Origin: Roridomyces roridus
Lineage: Eukaryota > Basidiomycota > Agaricomycetes > Agaricales > Mycenaceae
Assembly (NCBI GenBank): GCA_029378245.1
Contig: JARKIF010000012.1
Location: 558,001 to 622,000 of the forward strand
Direction: 5' to 3'
Length of the DNA stretch: 64,000 nucleotides
Made by a program: the position numbers and the translations under genes
Shown: piece after piece, positions 12,030-23,469 of the stretch
Layout of the letters: every line of letters starts with the position of its first letter
How positions within the stretch are numbered: position 1 is the stretch's first letter
Notes under the pieces: generated by a model
Told to the model about the DNA's origin: nothing
The model's input: only the letters and a program-made list of their open reading frames with translations
Database searches by the model: none

Positions 12030-13920
12030 TCATCCATCCAGCAACGCCTGCGCTGCCTTCCTCGCGTTCGCGCGCACAGCCTCCACCTGCAGCTCAAGGT
12101 TCCGGATCTGCTCCCGTGCTTGGCGCAGCTCCGAAGTGAGACGTGCGTTCTCCTCGGCGAGCGCACTGTCGTTCTGGGACGCAGCGGCGGGAGGAGCGGC
12201 TTGAGGGGGCGACGGCTGCTACGGGGGATGGGGAGGCGTAGGACTAGAAAGGAATGGGTATCAGACTAAAAGTATGGAATGGCAGAGGGAAGGTACGTAC
12301 ATCGACGCTGACCTGCCTCTGTACTGGCTCTGGGGCAGGTGCAGGCTCGGGTGCAGGGGCAGTGTATGCACGGGTTCGCTGCGACGGGAGTAGGTGCAGG
12401 TGCAGGCGCGGCAGGAGTAGGAGCGGCAGTGGCAGTGGCCGAGGAAGAGAAGGTCACACCGCTGTCGAGGTTGACCAGCTGCAACTTGACCGGCTTGCCC
12501 GCAAAGAATTCGGCGGCAGAAAGTGCGGCTTCCGAGCTGGGAGCTGGGGGGAAGATGTCAGACTGGAAGGAGTCGGCCTGGAGGTATGGCGTGAGTGAAT
12601 GAGAGCAAGGATGTTACCTAGTCACACACCTTTCTGGGGACGATGAATGCAATGGGCTCTATACTCGATCCAGCGACCTTGTAAGCCCGGGCGATCTCGC
12701 ATTCGGCGACATTCAGTGCACGGCGAGGGAGGAAGCACATGCCCCGCTGGGGATCGGAGGACTTGTGCTCCGAAAGGGCATATAGCGCGTCGGACTCGTA
12801 CTCGTAGTAACGGATGTTGCCATCGCTGCAGAACAAGAATCAGCTTTCTGTGAGGAAAAGAGGGAAAAGCAGACCGCACCCCTTTCCGGCGAGGAACAGG
12901 ATGTTATTGTCGGACCAGAAAGGCATGAGGACGCCAGACGACTGGTCGATGACAATCGTCTTGACGTTCCCCAGTCCTCCCGTCTCCCAGACACCGACCT
13001 GCCGATCGCTCATCTTGCTGAACCCCGTCGTCGCAATCCGGTCGTTATCGCCCATCCACACGACCCTCGCGCCCTTGATGCCGCCATGCCCGTCTGTGAT
13101 ACGCACGGCCTCGCCGCCCGCACGGGGATCAAACAAACGCAGCTTGCGGTCGCGGCACGTCGTCGCGACCAGAGTACCAGTGGGGTTGAAGGTAAAGCTC
13201 TGTATCGCGTCAGCCAGTGCCCACTGAGCACCGTTCGCGGGTCCTCGGGAGCTGCAAGGTCCCACAGCTTGACGGTGTGTTCGCCCGAAGCACTCGCAAC
13301 GACATTCTGAGCCGTAGGGGTGGAAGAGCACCTGCCCGACTTTGCGTAGGAGACGCGTCGATACGCAATACGGGGTCCAGGTCCTGAGGTACCCAGCCTT
13401 CTGCACCCCAGCCCTCAAAGATGGAGGGCTCGACCTTCCAGATCATGACCTTGCCATCCTCGCCACCCGAGGCGACGATTCGGTCGTTATGGGGCGACCA
13501 GTCCGTGTCGAGAACCGGGGCAGTGTGGCTGCGCGCGAGGGGAAGGCTGTCCGGAGCTTGTACGAGAATCCAGTAGCGGCGAACGGCGACGGCAAAGGGA
13601 TAATCGCGAAAGCACCTCCTCCCGAGGCATTCCAGTTTATGCTGAGGTATTCCTGAGCGCGTTCAGTTGAGGTACATTGATGATGAGAGAATGGTGGCAC
13701 GATACCCCAGATGCAGCGACGACGTTCGTGTCCCAGGCGCTGTTGGTCACTTTCACATTTTCGATTCCGTGCTCCTTCTTTGCTGGCTGGCCGAATACGT
13801 GCCTAGAAGCAGTCAGCACTCGTGTCGTCAATCGAGAGCGACGTGTCCAAATGGACTCTGGTGCTCCAATAAGTGGCATGATTCTCACCGATACTTTGAG
13901 GCGCGAACGAAACGAGACAT
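12030..13920 (-). CDS. crn1: Coronin (WD40 actin-binding protein)
   Basis: Coronins bind F-actin and regulate Arp2/3 at cortical actin patches. The start at 13920 is the family signature MSRFVRASKYRHVFG, split by an 86-nt intron inside the Arg codon (13888-13803). Next come ENVKVTNSAWDTNVVAASG (DUF1899) and WNASGGGAFAIIPL, then WD40 blades ending KVMIWKVEP, HTVKLWDLA, KLRLFDPRAG and RQVGVWETGG. The DUF1900 part follows (IRYYEYESD, RGMCFLPRRAL). The tail has FQSDIFPPAPSSEAALSAAEFF, a Pro/Ala-rich linker and a coiled coil (EENARLTSELRQAREQIRN) ending at TGA 12032-12030. Around 13.2-13.6 kb the blades lie in alternating frames with no room for introns, so there are several one- or two-base slips. 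Confidence 0.85.
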
Positions 13921-14546
13921 GGAGAGGAGATGAGGGTAGGATGAGACAGCGATAGAGTGAGATGGGCGCTGCTCGTAACGATGTGATTGATTTGCTGCTG
14001 CTTGCGGTCACCAAAGACCTTTTTCTCCTCTTACCCTTGCCGTATGTCGTTGTAAGAACTTTGAGCCTATCGTCATCGCATAGTCTGAGGACAGCACACC
14101 GGCTCCCCAAGACATCCTCTAAAGTCGGGACGTGACCTGAGCGAAAGCACACGATCTGCTGGAAGAACTCGCCCTTACTCCCGCTTTACGCAACCGACTC
14201 GGACTGGCAACCAGCCCAATATTTCCCCTCCAAACTCCCATGCCCACGGTCAGACATGAGTTTGTCCTCGGGCTGGCCAACATGGATTTAGTCCGTTCAT
14301 CGGATTGGCTGCGAGTCAGAGACGCTCGACTCTGAGAAAGATTTTCGCTCCTTGGAGGTTTACCCGCGCTCCAAACCCGCAGAGGCACCGCGTCGTCGCT
14401 ATCTTTTAGTCTGACTCTCTCCCCATAGGAAGTATAGAATCTTTCCATTCACCCTGTCTTGAGCCCTCGCATGAGTGAGCTTCATTACGTTGTATTGAGT
14501 CCTAGTTTGCATAAATTGACGTCGTGGCCAAGAGGTCTTCGCACTA

Positions 14547-14928
14547 ATGCCTACTTCACCCCTCATCCTCGCAGCCATCCTGATCGTCGTAGCAGTCTAT
14601 GTCACGCTTCGCAAACGCTCCAGGCTGCCTCTGCCTCCAGGACCTCGCAAGCTTCCACTCGTTGGAAATCTGTTTGACGTGCGCGCAGCACTGCAGTACG
14701 AAAGCTATACAAGATGGAGCAAGGAATACAGCGAGTTCCTCCTCTTCCTCCTCTGAAAGTTGCATTGACCCTGAGACCAAGATTCAGACATTATCCATCT
14801 CGATCTGGCGGGGAAATCCGTCGTGGTCCTCTGCAGCTACGATGCTGCCGAGGGTTTGTTGGATAAGCGCTCCTCCATTTACTCGGACAGGGACGACTTG
14901 CCGATGATCAAAGATTTGATGGGTTGGG
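14547..14928 (+). pseudogene. Cytochrome P450, 5' exons of a gene split by a LINE insertion
   Basis: N-terminal part of a microsomal P450 monooxygenase. The ATG at 14547 starts a membrane anchor (LILAAILIVVAVYVTL), a basic stop (RKRSR) and the proline hinge LPLPPGPRKLPLVGN. Exon 1 ends ...WSKEY. A 51-nt intron (14731-14781) uses a GC donor and AG acceptor. Exon 2 continues SDIIHLDLAGKSVVVL ... YSDRDDLPMIKDLMGW and breaks off at 14928, where LINE sequence begins. The frame resumes at 25135-25149 with the duplicated target bases, so this is one gene with an insertion, not a separate short gene. The GC-AG intron is minor-class but used in fungi. Confidence 0.85.
14914..14928 (+). repeat. Left target-site duplication of the LINE (15 bp)
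   Basis: ATTTGATGGGTTGGG, identical to 25135-25149 at the other end of the insertion. It encodes part of the P450 stretch DLMGW. Confidence 0.93.
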
Positions 14929-16050
14929 GGGGGGTCTCGTGATCTTAACCACCATGTTCTACGTGGCGGAAAAATTACGAGGCTACCCCCGCTGCAGCAC
15001 GCAGCGTAGGGAGCAGCGCGCCCCTACCTCGGATACTGGGGACTCGCCGTAGTCGCGAGGGAGCCTACAGGGCGCCGCGAAAACCAACACGAGTTGACGC
15101 AAAACCAAGCCGGTAAAACGGGTGCGAACACCATAAAACCACACGAACCCTTGAGACTGAAGCCCTCTAGATCGAAAAAGACGCGAAGGGAACGGTGGAC
15201 GCCATCGGACTCCACGAGTAGGAGCGGTGGATCATCACCCTGCTCGCAACCAACTCCCCACAACCCGCACAATCTATGACGCGTCACGCCACCATCGACG
15301 GCGACGCGCCCTCCTAGCGGCCCTTTCGTACCAATACGACGACCCGCGCATGCTACCCCCGAAAGTCACGTAGACGCGCATCCCTAGTCATCGTTCGTGT
15401 GGCGCTTCACCGAAAGGGGACGACGGCATGCCTGCGTCCGGTAACGACTGGGACACGCAGCTCTGGCCAAACCACCGCCTACCGAACGGGAGGGGCTGAA
15501 CGAGCATTACAATGCCTACGCGGGGAGTCCAGCTAGCTATTTTTTTTTTTTGACGCAAGATACACCCTACGCCTAGCTACTCTTTGGCATAAACTGAACC
15601 TCCACGCCTTTGCCTTGATACTCGTCACCCACGAATACAGCAAGGGACCCGGGACCGAACCGTCGTGCACGGCGTCCGCAAACGCTGCAAGAAGGCGTTC
15701 CCGGTCTCAAGCTCCCCGACACTGCGTCAAGTTGACCCTCAACGCCCAAATGCCCAACGGCTGAAGTGCCTAGCGGCCGCTGTGCCTAGTGATTTACCAC
15801 GGCACGAGCCCAGGCACCTGGCAGGCACTTATCGAACCAAATCATCGACCGCCTGGTCAACGCGAATCATTCCTGGACCAGACCACATGGCCCTCGGAGC
15901 AAGGAAAACCCCCAACGGCCGCACGAGGCCAGACGGCAGACGACACGCAACCACGGCGACAGGGCAGAGATAAATAATCCCTTCTCCCAAAGCGAAGATG
16001 CCCGAGTCCGCAGACGCACGGAAACACTTCAGGTACGTCGCCATGCAGAA
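14929..16050 (+). promoter_or_regulatory. LINE 5' leader with a 5'-terminal stem-loop
   Basis: Non-coding start of the element. The first 61 nt can fold: GGGGGT (14930-14935) pairs with ACCCCC (14985-14990), CTCGT (14936-14940) with ACGAG (14977-14981), and CCAC (14949-14952) with GTGG (14963-14966). Only a 3-nt bulge interrupts the outer 11 pairs. A 12-13-nt T run lies near 15540. LINE promoters are normally internal, so this leader is where one would sit, but I recognise no core promoter motif. Confidence 0.5.
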
Positions 16051-17811
16051 ATGCCCGTCTTGACACTCACCTCCATCTCTCAAGTTGACGAGTTAACGCT
16101 GGCTACAACCAGCACCGCGAACAAAGCCCACAAACCTGTGGATGGCACCTTCCAGCCGGACCCAGACCGCAACACCTCTCCCCGCGAAACCCCCAAGCAA
16201 CGCAAAGGCAACCGCACACGCCACCCCGCCATCTTCCCACTTTCCTTTGCTGAAATCGCCACTGGCAGCTCGTACGACTTTGACACCAGTGACGATTCGG
16301 GCGACGACACTGAACGCGAACCAGCATCCCCAACAGAAAACCCCCATCGCTCGCCTTCTCCCCCACCCGCCCCAGATTCCGATTACGAGATGAGCGACGT
16401 TAATATGCCTCCGGCACCGCCCGTCGTCCCTGCTCCCCCCCCAGGCCCTGCACCCGCCATCCCAGCGCCGCCACCTCCTCCTGCTCCCCCTGCCCCTGCT
16501 CCCGCCCCTGCTCCTGCTCCTATCCCGCAGCAGCCAGCTCTTGTCAACCCGCAGCCAAATAACTTGCCGTTTGCGAATCCGGCCAACGCTCAGCCCCCAC
16601 CTCCCGCTCCTGCGGCTCAGCCGCCTGCACCTGTGCAGTTTGCCATGCCCTCGGTGGCCGAACTTGCTGCCGTGATTCCCGCGGCGAAGGCGAACAACCC
16701 ACACCTCCGCTTCCAACCCGCGCAGCCAGCCCCGCACCCCGCTCCCATCATCAACCCTGGCCAACCCCAAATCAAGGTCCAGCACAACAGGGGATTCTTC
16801 CCCAACGTTGTTGTGCCGAACAGCATCCTCAAGAGGGATGTGGGTGTTACGCAGTGGGACACGATTGCGGGCGGGAACAACGCCATGGCCCTCCTTATGG
16901 CCGACGGTGGGAACCAGTTAATGGCGACCGAGCTCCCGGTACCGATGCAGGACAGACTTCGTGGGGCTATTCGGACTGTGGCGGCCAGAGGCCCCATCGA
17001 AATCAACTTGGCGGTTCGGAGCGACCCCGTCACCACTCATGGCAAGTACGGCGGCCCGGTGATTGCGTTTGTCGAGGTCGATGACAACGGTGATGCAGCC
17101 GCCATCCTCGCCCAATGCACCTTCGCCGTCGACAATGCACTGGCCTTTTGGGCCATCAGCATACACGCCAACCGCAACACCGTCAGCTGGTGCTTTGCGT
17201 ATTACCGCATGGCGCACGCCGGTGGCAACGTCCTCCAGATCCTCGCTCTTGTTCGAGGACATATCATCCATGTCGCCTTCCGAAACATGGCCATCTACCA
17301 CCAGCTTGACCGAATCACTCAAGGTCGGGTCGGAGATGCGGATTCGCGTGTCTTCGGAGTCCTCAACACTGTCCATTTCGACATGATCCAGCGGGACGGC
17401 GTGTGGGTGGTTGCAGGATACATGGAGCCCCCCACCAACGACGAGCTCGAGCTGCAAGCGCTCTACGCTCTTTTCCGGCCGTTGAAACTCCATGCCGGCA
17501 AGTGGAGCTTCGAGCCCATGACGAGGGAGAACCAAGACGAGTGCGTCCTCTGCAAGGGCAGTGACCACCCGTCCTTCATGTGCCCCTACTCCAACCCGGA
17601 GCTTGTTTGGTGGGGCCCTCCAGGTCAAATCAAGGAGCTCCCGAGTGACAACCCAATCGTTGCCAACTCCACCTTTGTGAACCACGAGCCGGCGGCAACG
17701 CGTGGAGGACGAGGCCGCGGAAATGGACGTGGTGGACATGGGGGACACGCTGGTCGAAACGGACGCGGCGGTCGTGGTGGTCGCGGTGCTCGCGGTGGTC
17801 GGGGCCACTAG
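16051..17811 (+). CDS. LINE ORF1 protein with CCHC zinc knuckle and RGG tail
   Basis: Nucleic-acid-binding partner of the LINE reverse transcriptase. The 586-residue frame starts at ATG 16051. It begins with a Ser/Thr-rich and acidic segment (SFAEIATGSSYDFDTSDDSG). A long Pro/Ala tract follows (residues about 115-200, runs of APAPAP and PPPPP). A globular central region then spans roughly residues 240-480. A canonical C-X2-C-X4-H-X4-C zinc knuckle (CVLCKGSDHPSFMC) sits near residue 500. The last 40 or so residues are an Arg/Gly-rich tail with repeated RGGRG, an RGG-box RNA-binding type of end. The frame is uninterrupted. Classic L1-type coiled coil and RRM are not obvious. Confidence 0.88.
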   Translation: MPVLTLTSISQVDELTLATTSTANKAHKPVDGTFQPDPDRNTSPRETPKQRKGNRTRHPAIFPLSFAEIATGSSYDFDTSDDSGDDTEREPASPTENPHRSPSPPPAPDSDYEMSDVNMPPAPPVVPAPPPGPAPAIPAPPPPPAPPAPAPAPAPAPIPQQPALVNPQPNNLPFANPANAQPPPPAPAAQPPAPVQFAMPSVAELAAVIPAAKANNPHLRFQPAQPAPHPAPIINPGQPQIKVQHNRGFFPNVVVPNSILKRDVGVTQWDTIAGGNNAMALLMADGGNQLMATELPVPMQDRLRGAIRTVAARGPIEINLAVRSDPVTTHGKYGGPVIAFVEVDDNGDAAAILAQCTFAVDNALAFWAISIHANRNTVSWCFAYYRMAHAGGNVLQILALVRGHIIHVAFRNMAIYHQLDRITQGRVGDADSRVFGVLNTVHFDMIQRDGVWVVAGYMEPPTNDELELQALYALFRPLKLHAGKWSFEPMTRENQDECVLCKGSDHPSFMCPYSNPELVWWGPPGQIKELPSDNPIVANSTFVNHEPAATRGGRGRGNGRGGHGGHAGRNGRGGRGGRGARGGRGH

Positions 17812-17910
17812 GCACGGCGCTCGACTTCCCTGCCAAAAAATAATATAGATTTACTTTTGATATACGCTCCCCCCTCATTAGATAAAAGTGTCCTTTTGAA
17901 TAAAATTCTT

Positions 17911-17953
17911 GTTCACTATGCTCATTACATTATGTGAACGAAGAATGAGCATA
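17911..17953 (+). other. Crossing inverted repeats between LINE ORF1 and ORF2
   Basis: GTTCAC (17911-17916) pairs with GTGAAC (17934-17939). TATGCTCATT (17917-17926) pairs with AATGAGCATA (17944-17953). The order is arm 1, arm 2, arm 1', arm 2', so the two perfect stems (6 and 10 bp) either form an H-type pseudoknot or are mutually exclusive hairpins. The site is about 100 nt after the ORF1 stop and well before ORF2. There is no linker between the first two arms, which makes a strict pseudoknot tight. Confidence 0.55.
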
Positions 17954-18453
17954 AGTACCAGATCAGGGCTGGGCTCAAGACGTGCACAGTAAGTGTACGC
18001 AACCCGAACCCCCCAAATATACTGACAGCGGTCACGCTGGACAGGAAAGGGGTGAGGGCATGCGAGGAGGTGAAGGAGTGTATTGGGGTGCTTTCGAGCA
18101 CCCTGAGAAGCTCCTACATCAGCCTCGCCACAACGGTGGGACCGAGTATGCTACTTAGGTCAGGGGTCCGCCGGCCAGTTGAACTGGTTAAGACGGATGA
18201 GGAATGGCGTGCACCCTGAGCACGCCGGACTGTCCATCAACCCCAAAAACGCTGTAAGGCAAACCGTCGACGACCTTGGCGTGGTCGTCGGCGGGTAGCA
18301 AATCTCGCTCCTACTACAATTTATCAATATAACTTACTAGAAAACTTTACAGGTGACAACGAACCCGGCTTGGTGCAGGATGCCGTGGCGGGAGAGAGTA
18401 GAAGTTCCGCCCCCGGCCAAGCTCTCGAGGAACGTCACGGCAACGGAGGGGGA

Positions 18454-21400
18454 ATGGCTGAAGGCCGCTCGGAGGTAACCCGGGACGGCGATGCCATGCA
18501 GGCAGGGCCATCCCGGCAAACCAATGAAGGGCGGCCCAACGCAACTCCGGGTGCAACGCGCACACCGGGGGGCACCATAGATGGTGCTAGCGCACAGAAC
18601 AATGCGCGGGATGTCGAACGACGACACCCAACCCCGACAAGGGGAGATGCTACAGGCATCCGGAATGCTGCAAATAGTCAGCCCATAGGTCAAGATGACC
18701 AACGAGCCCCAGGTGGAAATGGGAACCCATTCCTGCAGCCGGTAGGCACTATGATGAATCCGGTGCAAAATATGAGAGGATCGAATGCACCAAGAGCGGA
18801 AGAGGGACAAAACCCTCCAGAAACCAACGATCAGTCCGGGAGAATGTACCCAGGGCCGGCTCCACCGAGAAGGGCATCCACGGGCAAGAAAAATATGAAG
18901 GCGTCGGTTAAGATAGCCGCACTGAATATTAAAGGCAGAGGAAACCCGAATGTAGCTCACGAGGACAATAAATGGTTCCACATATGGCAGGTTATGCGTC
19001 AACGAGGTCTGGGAGTCCTGATAGTTGGAGAAGCGCATCTTGATAATGAGCACAAAACGGACGTAGATTCCCTTTTCGGGAGAGCCATACGAGTCGAGTT
19101 CACACCAGATGCGGAAGCACCAACGGCACGCGCAGGACTCGCATTCGCAATAAATAAAAGCATGGTTGAAACCAACGACATTACTACTAGAGAAATTGTA
19201 CCCGGGAGAGCGCTACTCTTGGAGATGAAGAATGTCGATGGGACTCCACTCTCAATACTCGGGGTCTATGCGCCGAACCAAACGTACAATAACGCGGAGT
19301 TCTGGAAGAGTATCAAAACGTGGTTTGCTACACACCCCCGAATACGCAAACCAGACATCTTGGGTGGGGACACAAATTTCGTCGAGGACCCGATGGACCG
19401 CCTCCCATCCCATGCAGACGGTGGAGCCGCCACGGCAGCTTTTGAAGACTTGAAAAACTACCTCAGGCTGGTAGATGGATGGCGGGAAACTTACCCAGAA
19501 ACCAGAGCTTATACGTTTATGCAGTCGGCAGCACTTGGGGGATCGCAATCCAGGATCGATCGTTTCTACGTCAAACGCGACCTTCTAGAGGACACTTTCG
19601 AGTGGGAGATAGAAACGGTAGGTATCAAGACGGACCACCGCATGATATCGCTACGCCTGACCACAGAAGATGCCCCTACTATAGGAAGGGGTCGGTGGAG
19701 ATGGCCGGCACATATCATAAGAGACAAAATACTCACAGAATTCATCTACCGGGAAGGCCTCAAACTACAGGCGGAGATGGAGCGTCTGGAACCGATAGAA
19801 GCCTCCGGACAATGGAACCCCAACCGAAACACGCAAACACTGTGGATGGAATTCAAGACAAGAATTGGTAATGTAGCGCGTGCCCGTGCGAAGATCGTAG
19901 TCCCGGAGATAGTCCAAGAAATCGCTGAAATAAAGCTGAAGATGGAAATGATAGTAGCAGATCAAGAACTCACGGAAGAAGAGAGAGAGCTCTCCGGGGC
20001 GGTTCTGCAGGAGAAATTGACAAAGCTGGAGCAGAAGAGGCACGTAGACACACGCCAGGCCGCGCAAATCAAGAACAGATTGGAGGGCGAAGTAATTGGC
20101 CAATACTGGACCCAGATCAATAAGCCCCGCAAACCGCGAGAGCTCATTCACCGGCTGCAGAAAAACAGGAGCGCTGAGCACCCTGAGTACGAGAAAAACT
20201 CGAAAAAGATGGCGAACCTGGCGCGTAACTACCACGACAAACTCCAGTCCGAGAGGGCCGGTATCCCGAAAAGAGTACGCAAAGAGAAGATGGACCTAGT
20301 CTTGAGTAGAGTGAAGCGAAAAGCAACGGAGGAACAGAATGGGTCTCTGAAACGAAAGCTATCAAGGGAGGACGTACAGTACGCCCTCAGGAAATCTGCC
20401 AACTTCAAGGCACCCGGACTAGACGGCATCCCGTACGAGGTGTGGAAAGTGCTGGACCAGAGATACAAGACGTTCACGGCAACCAACAGGCCGGCCTTTG
20501 ACGTAGTGAGCACACTGCAGAGGGTCTACAACAACATCGAGACGTTCGGGATGGCCCAAGGGACGGGATTCTCGAAGAGCTGGATGTGTCCCTTGTACAA
20601 GAAGAATGACAAGGCAAACGTTGCCAATTACCGGCCGATCTCTCTTCTCAATACAGACTACAAAATCTTCACGAAAGCCCTGAGCATTAAACTGGCCAGC
20701 ATTGCCCCCGACCTAGTGCACCCAAACCAAGCCGGCTTCATTCCAGGAAGACAAATCCGAGACCAAATCTGGCTAACAAAGCGAATCATTGAGCTCGCTG
20801 AGGCGACAGAACGCGACGGGGTAATTGTTGCACTTGACCAGGAAAAGGCGTACGACAAAGTCGAACACGACTACCTATGGCAGACGCTGGCAGCCTTCAA
20901 CATCCCAAAAGAATATATAGAAACGATTAAGGCTTTGTACAGTGACGCTGAAACTTTCGTCTGCATAAATGGCGAAATGAGCTCAAGCCCCTTCAAAGTC
21001 ACTCGAGGAGTACGCCAAGGGGACCCACTGTCCTGCCTGCTCTTCGATCTTGCAATAGAGCCACTTGCGGAAGCTCTCCGGCAATCCGACCTTAAGGGTT
21101 TCAAAATTAAGGGCAAACGAGAGAGACTAATAACAACTCTATTCGCAGACGATACACTGGTATACTTAGATGCTGATGACGACTTTGGAGCACTAACGGA
21201 CATCCTTAATGAGTGGTGTATCGCAGCCGGGGCTAAATTCAATATAGCAAAGACGGAAATGATCCCAATAGGCAAGCTTGAGCACCGCGATCGAGTCCGT
21301 GCGGCGCGTTTTGTAAACGGAGCGAATGGAACTCCAATCCCGGGCCATATCAAGATCGCTGCTGAAGGTGAAGCAATACGAGTGCTGGGGGCCTGGGTTG

Positions 21401-23469
21401 GCAACAAAGTCGACCAAGGAGAGAGCTGGACACGCACGATAGAGAAAGTAGATGCTGCCCTGGACTTTTGGGAGCTGGGACACCCAACGATGGAAGGCAG
21501 ACGCCTCATAGTACTAATGGTGGTTGGCGGAATGACCCAATACCTTGCCACGGTGCAGGGCATGCCTGCCGAAGTGGAAGCGAGGCTCGAGCAGAGAGTA
21601 CGTAGTTTCCTGTGGGCCGAAAAGTCTCAAGTACGAGTAAATAAAGAGACGGTATACGCACCGTCCGACTGGGGAGGAAAAAACCTCCTCGACATAGTTG
21701 CCAGAAACGAGGCCATCACCGTAACGTGGCTCAAGACCTATCTGAGCTTTGGTCCTGCCCGCCCGCTGTGGTGTTTTGCCGCAGACGAACTGCTCGCGCT
21801 AAAAGCAAATGGAGACCAATTCAACGTTGAGGAGGCGGTACGCATGAACACATACCTCCAGTCATGGTCCCCGTATAAGAGAGCCGATAATCTAGGGAGT
21901 AAAGACCTAGCAGAGATGATGAAGACTGGTGAAAAGTACGGTGTGAGCATCGAGGCGGTCGCTGTCTCTCGCGATATCCAAAGGTCGATGTCGATTTGGC
22001 ACCACAAGTTCTCAAACGCCGACAGGAGAATGTTCACGACACCAGATAGAGTTGTGAAATGCCTACAACAAAAGCACGGCGTAAGACTGGTCAGAGAAAC
22101 AGAGATAATAGCGAAGAAGATCTCTACCCCTGGACATGGGCGAACGGCAGGCTGCAGGTGTCCATCATGCCGAACGACGAGGACACTGACAGGGTGTGAA
22201 CACCCCGCCGATTGCTACAAAAAGGCTTGTGATATGCTCAACTCGTTGGATCCTAAATGGGACCCTAGGGGGAGTCAGCCGGAGGACTATGAGGAAATCA
22301 TCGAATCGGACCCACCTGAGGAAGATGGAACAGCGCAATTCGACATACGGGTGACTACGCGAGGCACACTGGCAGATGTATTCAGAATATTCACGGGTGG
22401 ACACACAAATGCAGCACATACCGCTCCCATAGTTGGTTTCATCCCACCCGAACGAAGGGCACCGCCGGTAACAGTGTACACGGACGGGTCTGCAATCCAC
22501 AACAACACGGCGAGCGTCACCGCAGGCGCCGGAATATACTTCGGACCAGACGACCCGAGGAACAAGGCCGTGAGGATCCCCCAAATTTTGGGACCGTCTA
22601 ATCAGGTCGGAGAGGTACTGGCGATTAAAGAAGCCGTGGAAACGGCACCACTGAATGCTCCCCTGAAGATAATCAGTGACTCGAAATACGCGATTGAAGG
22701 ATTCACCAAGAACGCCAAGAAGTGGCAAGACGATGGTTTCCAGACGATGGAGAACGGAGACCTCTTCGAGTTAACCACGGCAAAGATCAGGGAACGACAA
22801 GCACCGACGTACTTCAAATGGGTGAAAGGCCACTCAGGCGACCCTGGTAATGAGGGAGCAGATGCTCTGGCTGGAGAAGGCAGCCGCAAACCCGTAGAGG
22901 ACGCAATCAACGATGAGGCCCGTATGGCACTCATCCTGCCGGGTGCCAAATTGGCGACGCTGACGCAGTCGAAGGCCTATAGAATGATAAGAAAGCAGAA
23001 AATGGAAAAACCCTCGTACCGTGAGCTGCTAGACCGTAGCGCCACCAGAGAGAACATGAATAGAGCAAAAGCGGCGGCCAAAGATCGGAAAGGCAACCCT
23101 CCGCCGGCGAGGAAGATATGGCGCTCGACGTTCGACAAGGACATTTCCCGGAGTATCCGCTTCTTCATGTGGATGCTGTTACACGACGGTTATAAAGTTG
23201 GCCGATACTGGGACCATGTCCCGATGTTTACAGCGAGGGGATGGTGTGCGCACTGCGGAACGCACGAGTCGATGAAGCACATCCTGACGGAGTGCACGGA
23301 ACCAGGCCAGAAGGAAGTCTGGGATTTAGCGTCAAAAATGTGGAGGCTGAAGTCGGGCAATGACTTGCGACCCACCCTTGACCAGATAATGGCTGGGGGG
23401 ATTCTTGACCTCGGGGACCCCGGTACCTCGCGCCTACACAAGATATTAATCACAGAGTCTTCACATTTA
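18454..23469 (+). CDS. LINE ORF2 polyprotein, N-terminal 94% (endonuclease, reverse transcriptase, RNase H)
   Basis: Target-primed reverse transcription enzyme. The frame is open from 18220, but the first ATG is at 18454. The exonuclease-endonuclease-phosphatase nuclease (about 18900-19690) keeps GEAHLD, GGDTNF, SRIDRFYV and TDHR. The reverse transcriptase follows (about 20560-21250) with NYRPISLL, ALDQEKAYDKVEHDYL, GVRQGDPLS and the catalytic FADD at about 21141. A Cys-rich knuckle (CRCPSC...CEHPADC) precedes RNase H (about 22470-22890). RNase H keeps all four acidic residues, in YTDGS, GEVLAIKEA, SDSKYA and GNEGADALA. Near the end is WCAHCGTHESMKHILTEC. The codon before the inserted element is the Leu of SSHL; reading continues at 24545. 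About 1,670 codons here. Confidence 0.9.

Noticed and set aside
14929..15030. HDV-like ribozyme at the LINE 5' end
   Set aside because: Pairings are nested rather than crossed, and no catalytic-C/P4 arrangement could be placed.
15531..15555. T run in the LINE leader as another insertion boundary
   Set aside because: No flanking duplication or change in character is visible on the two sides.
16918..17808. 296-codon minus-strand frame
   Set aside because: Antisense of LINE ORF1; no domain and no independent start context.
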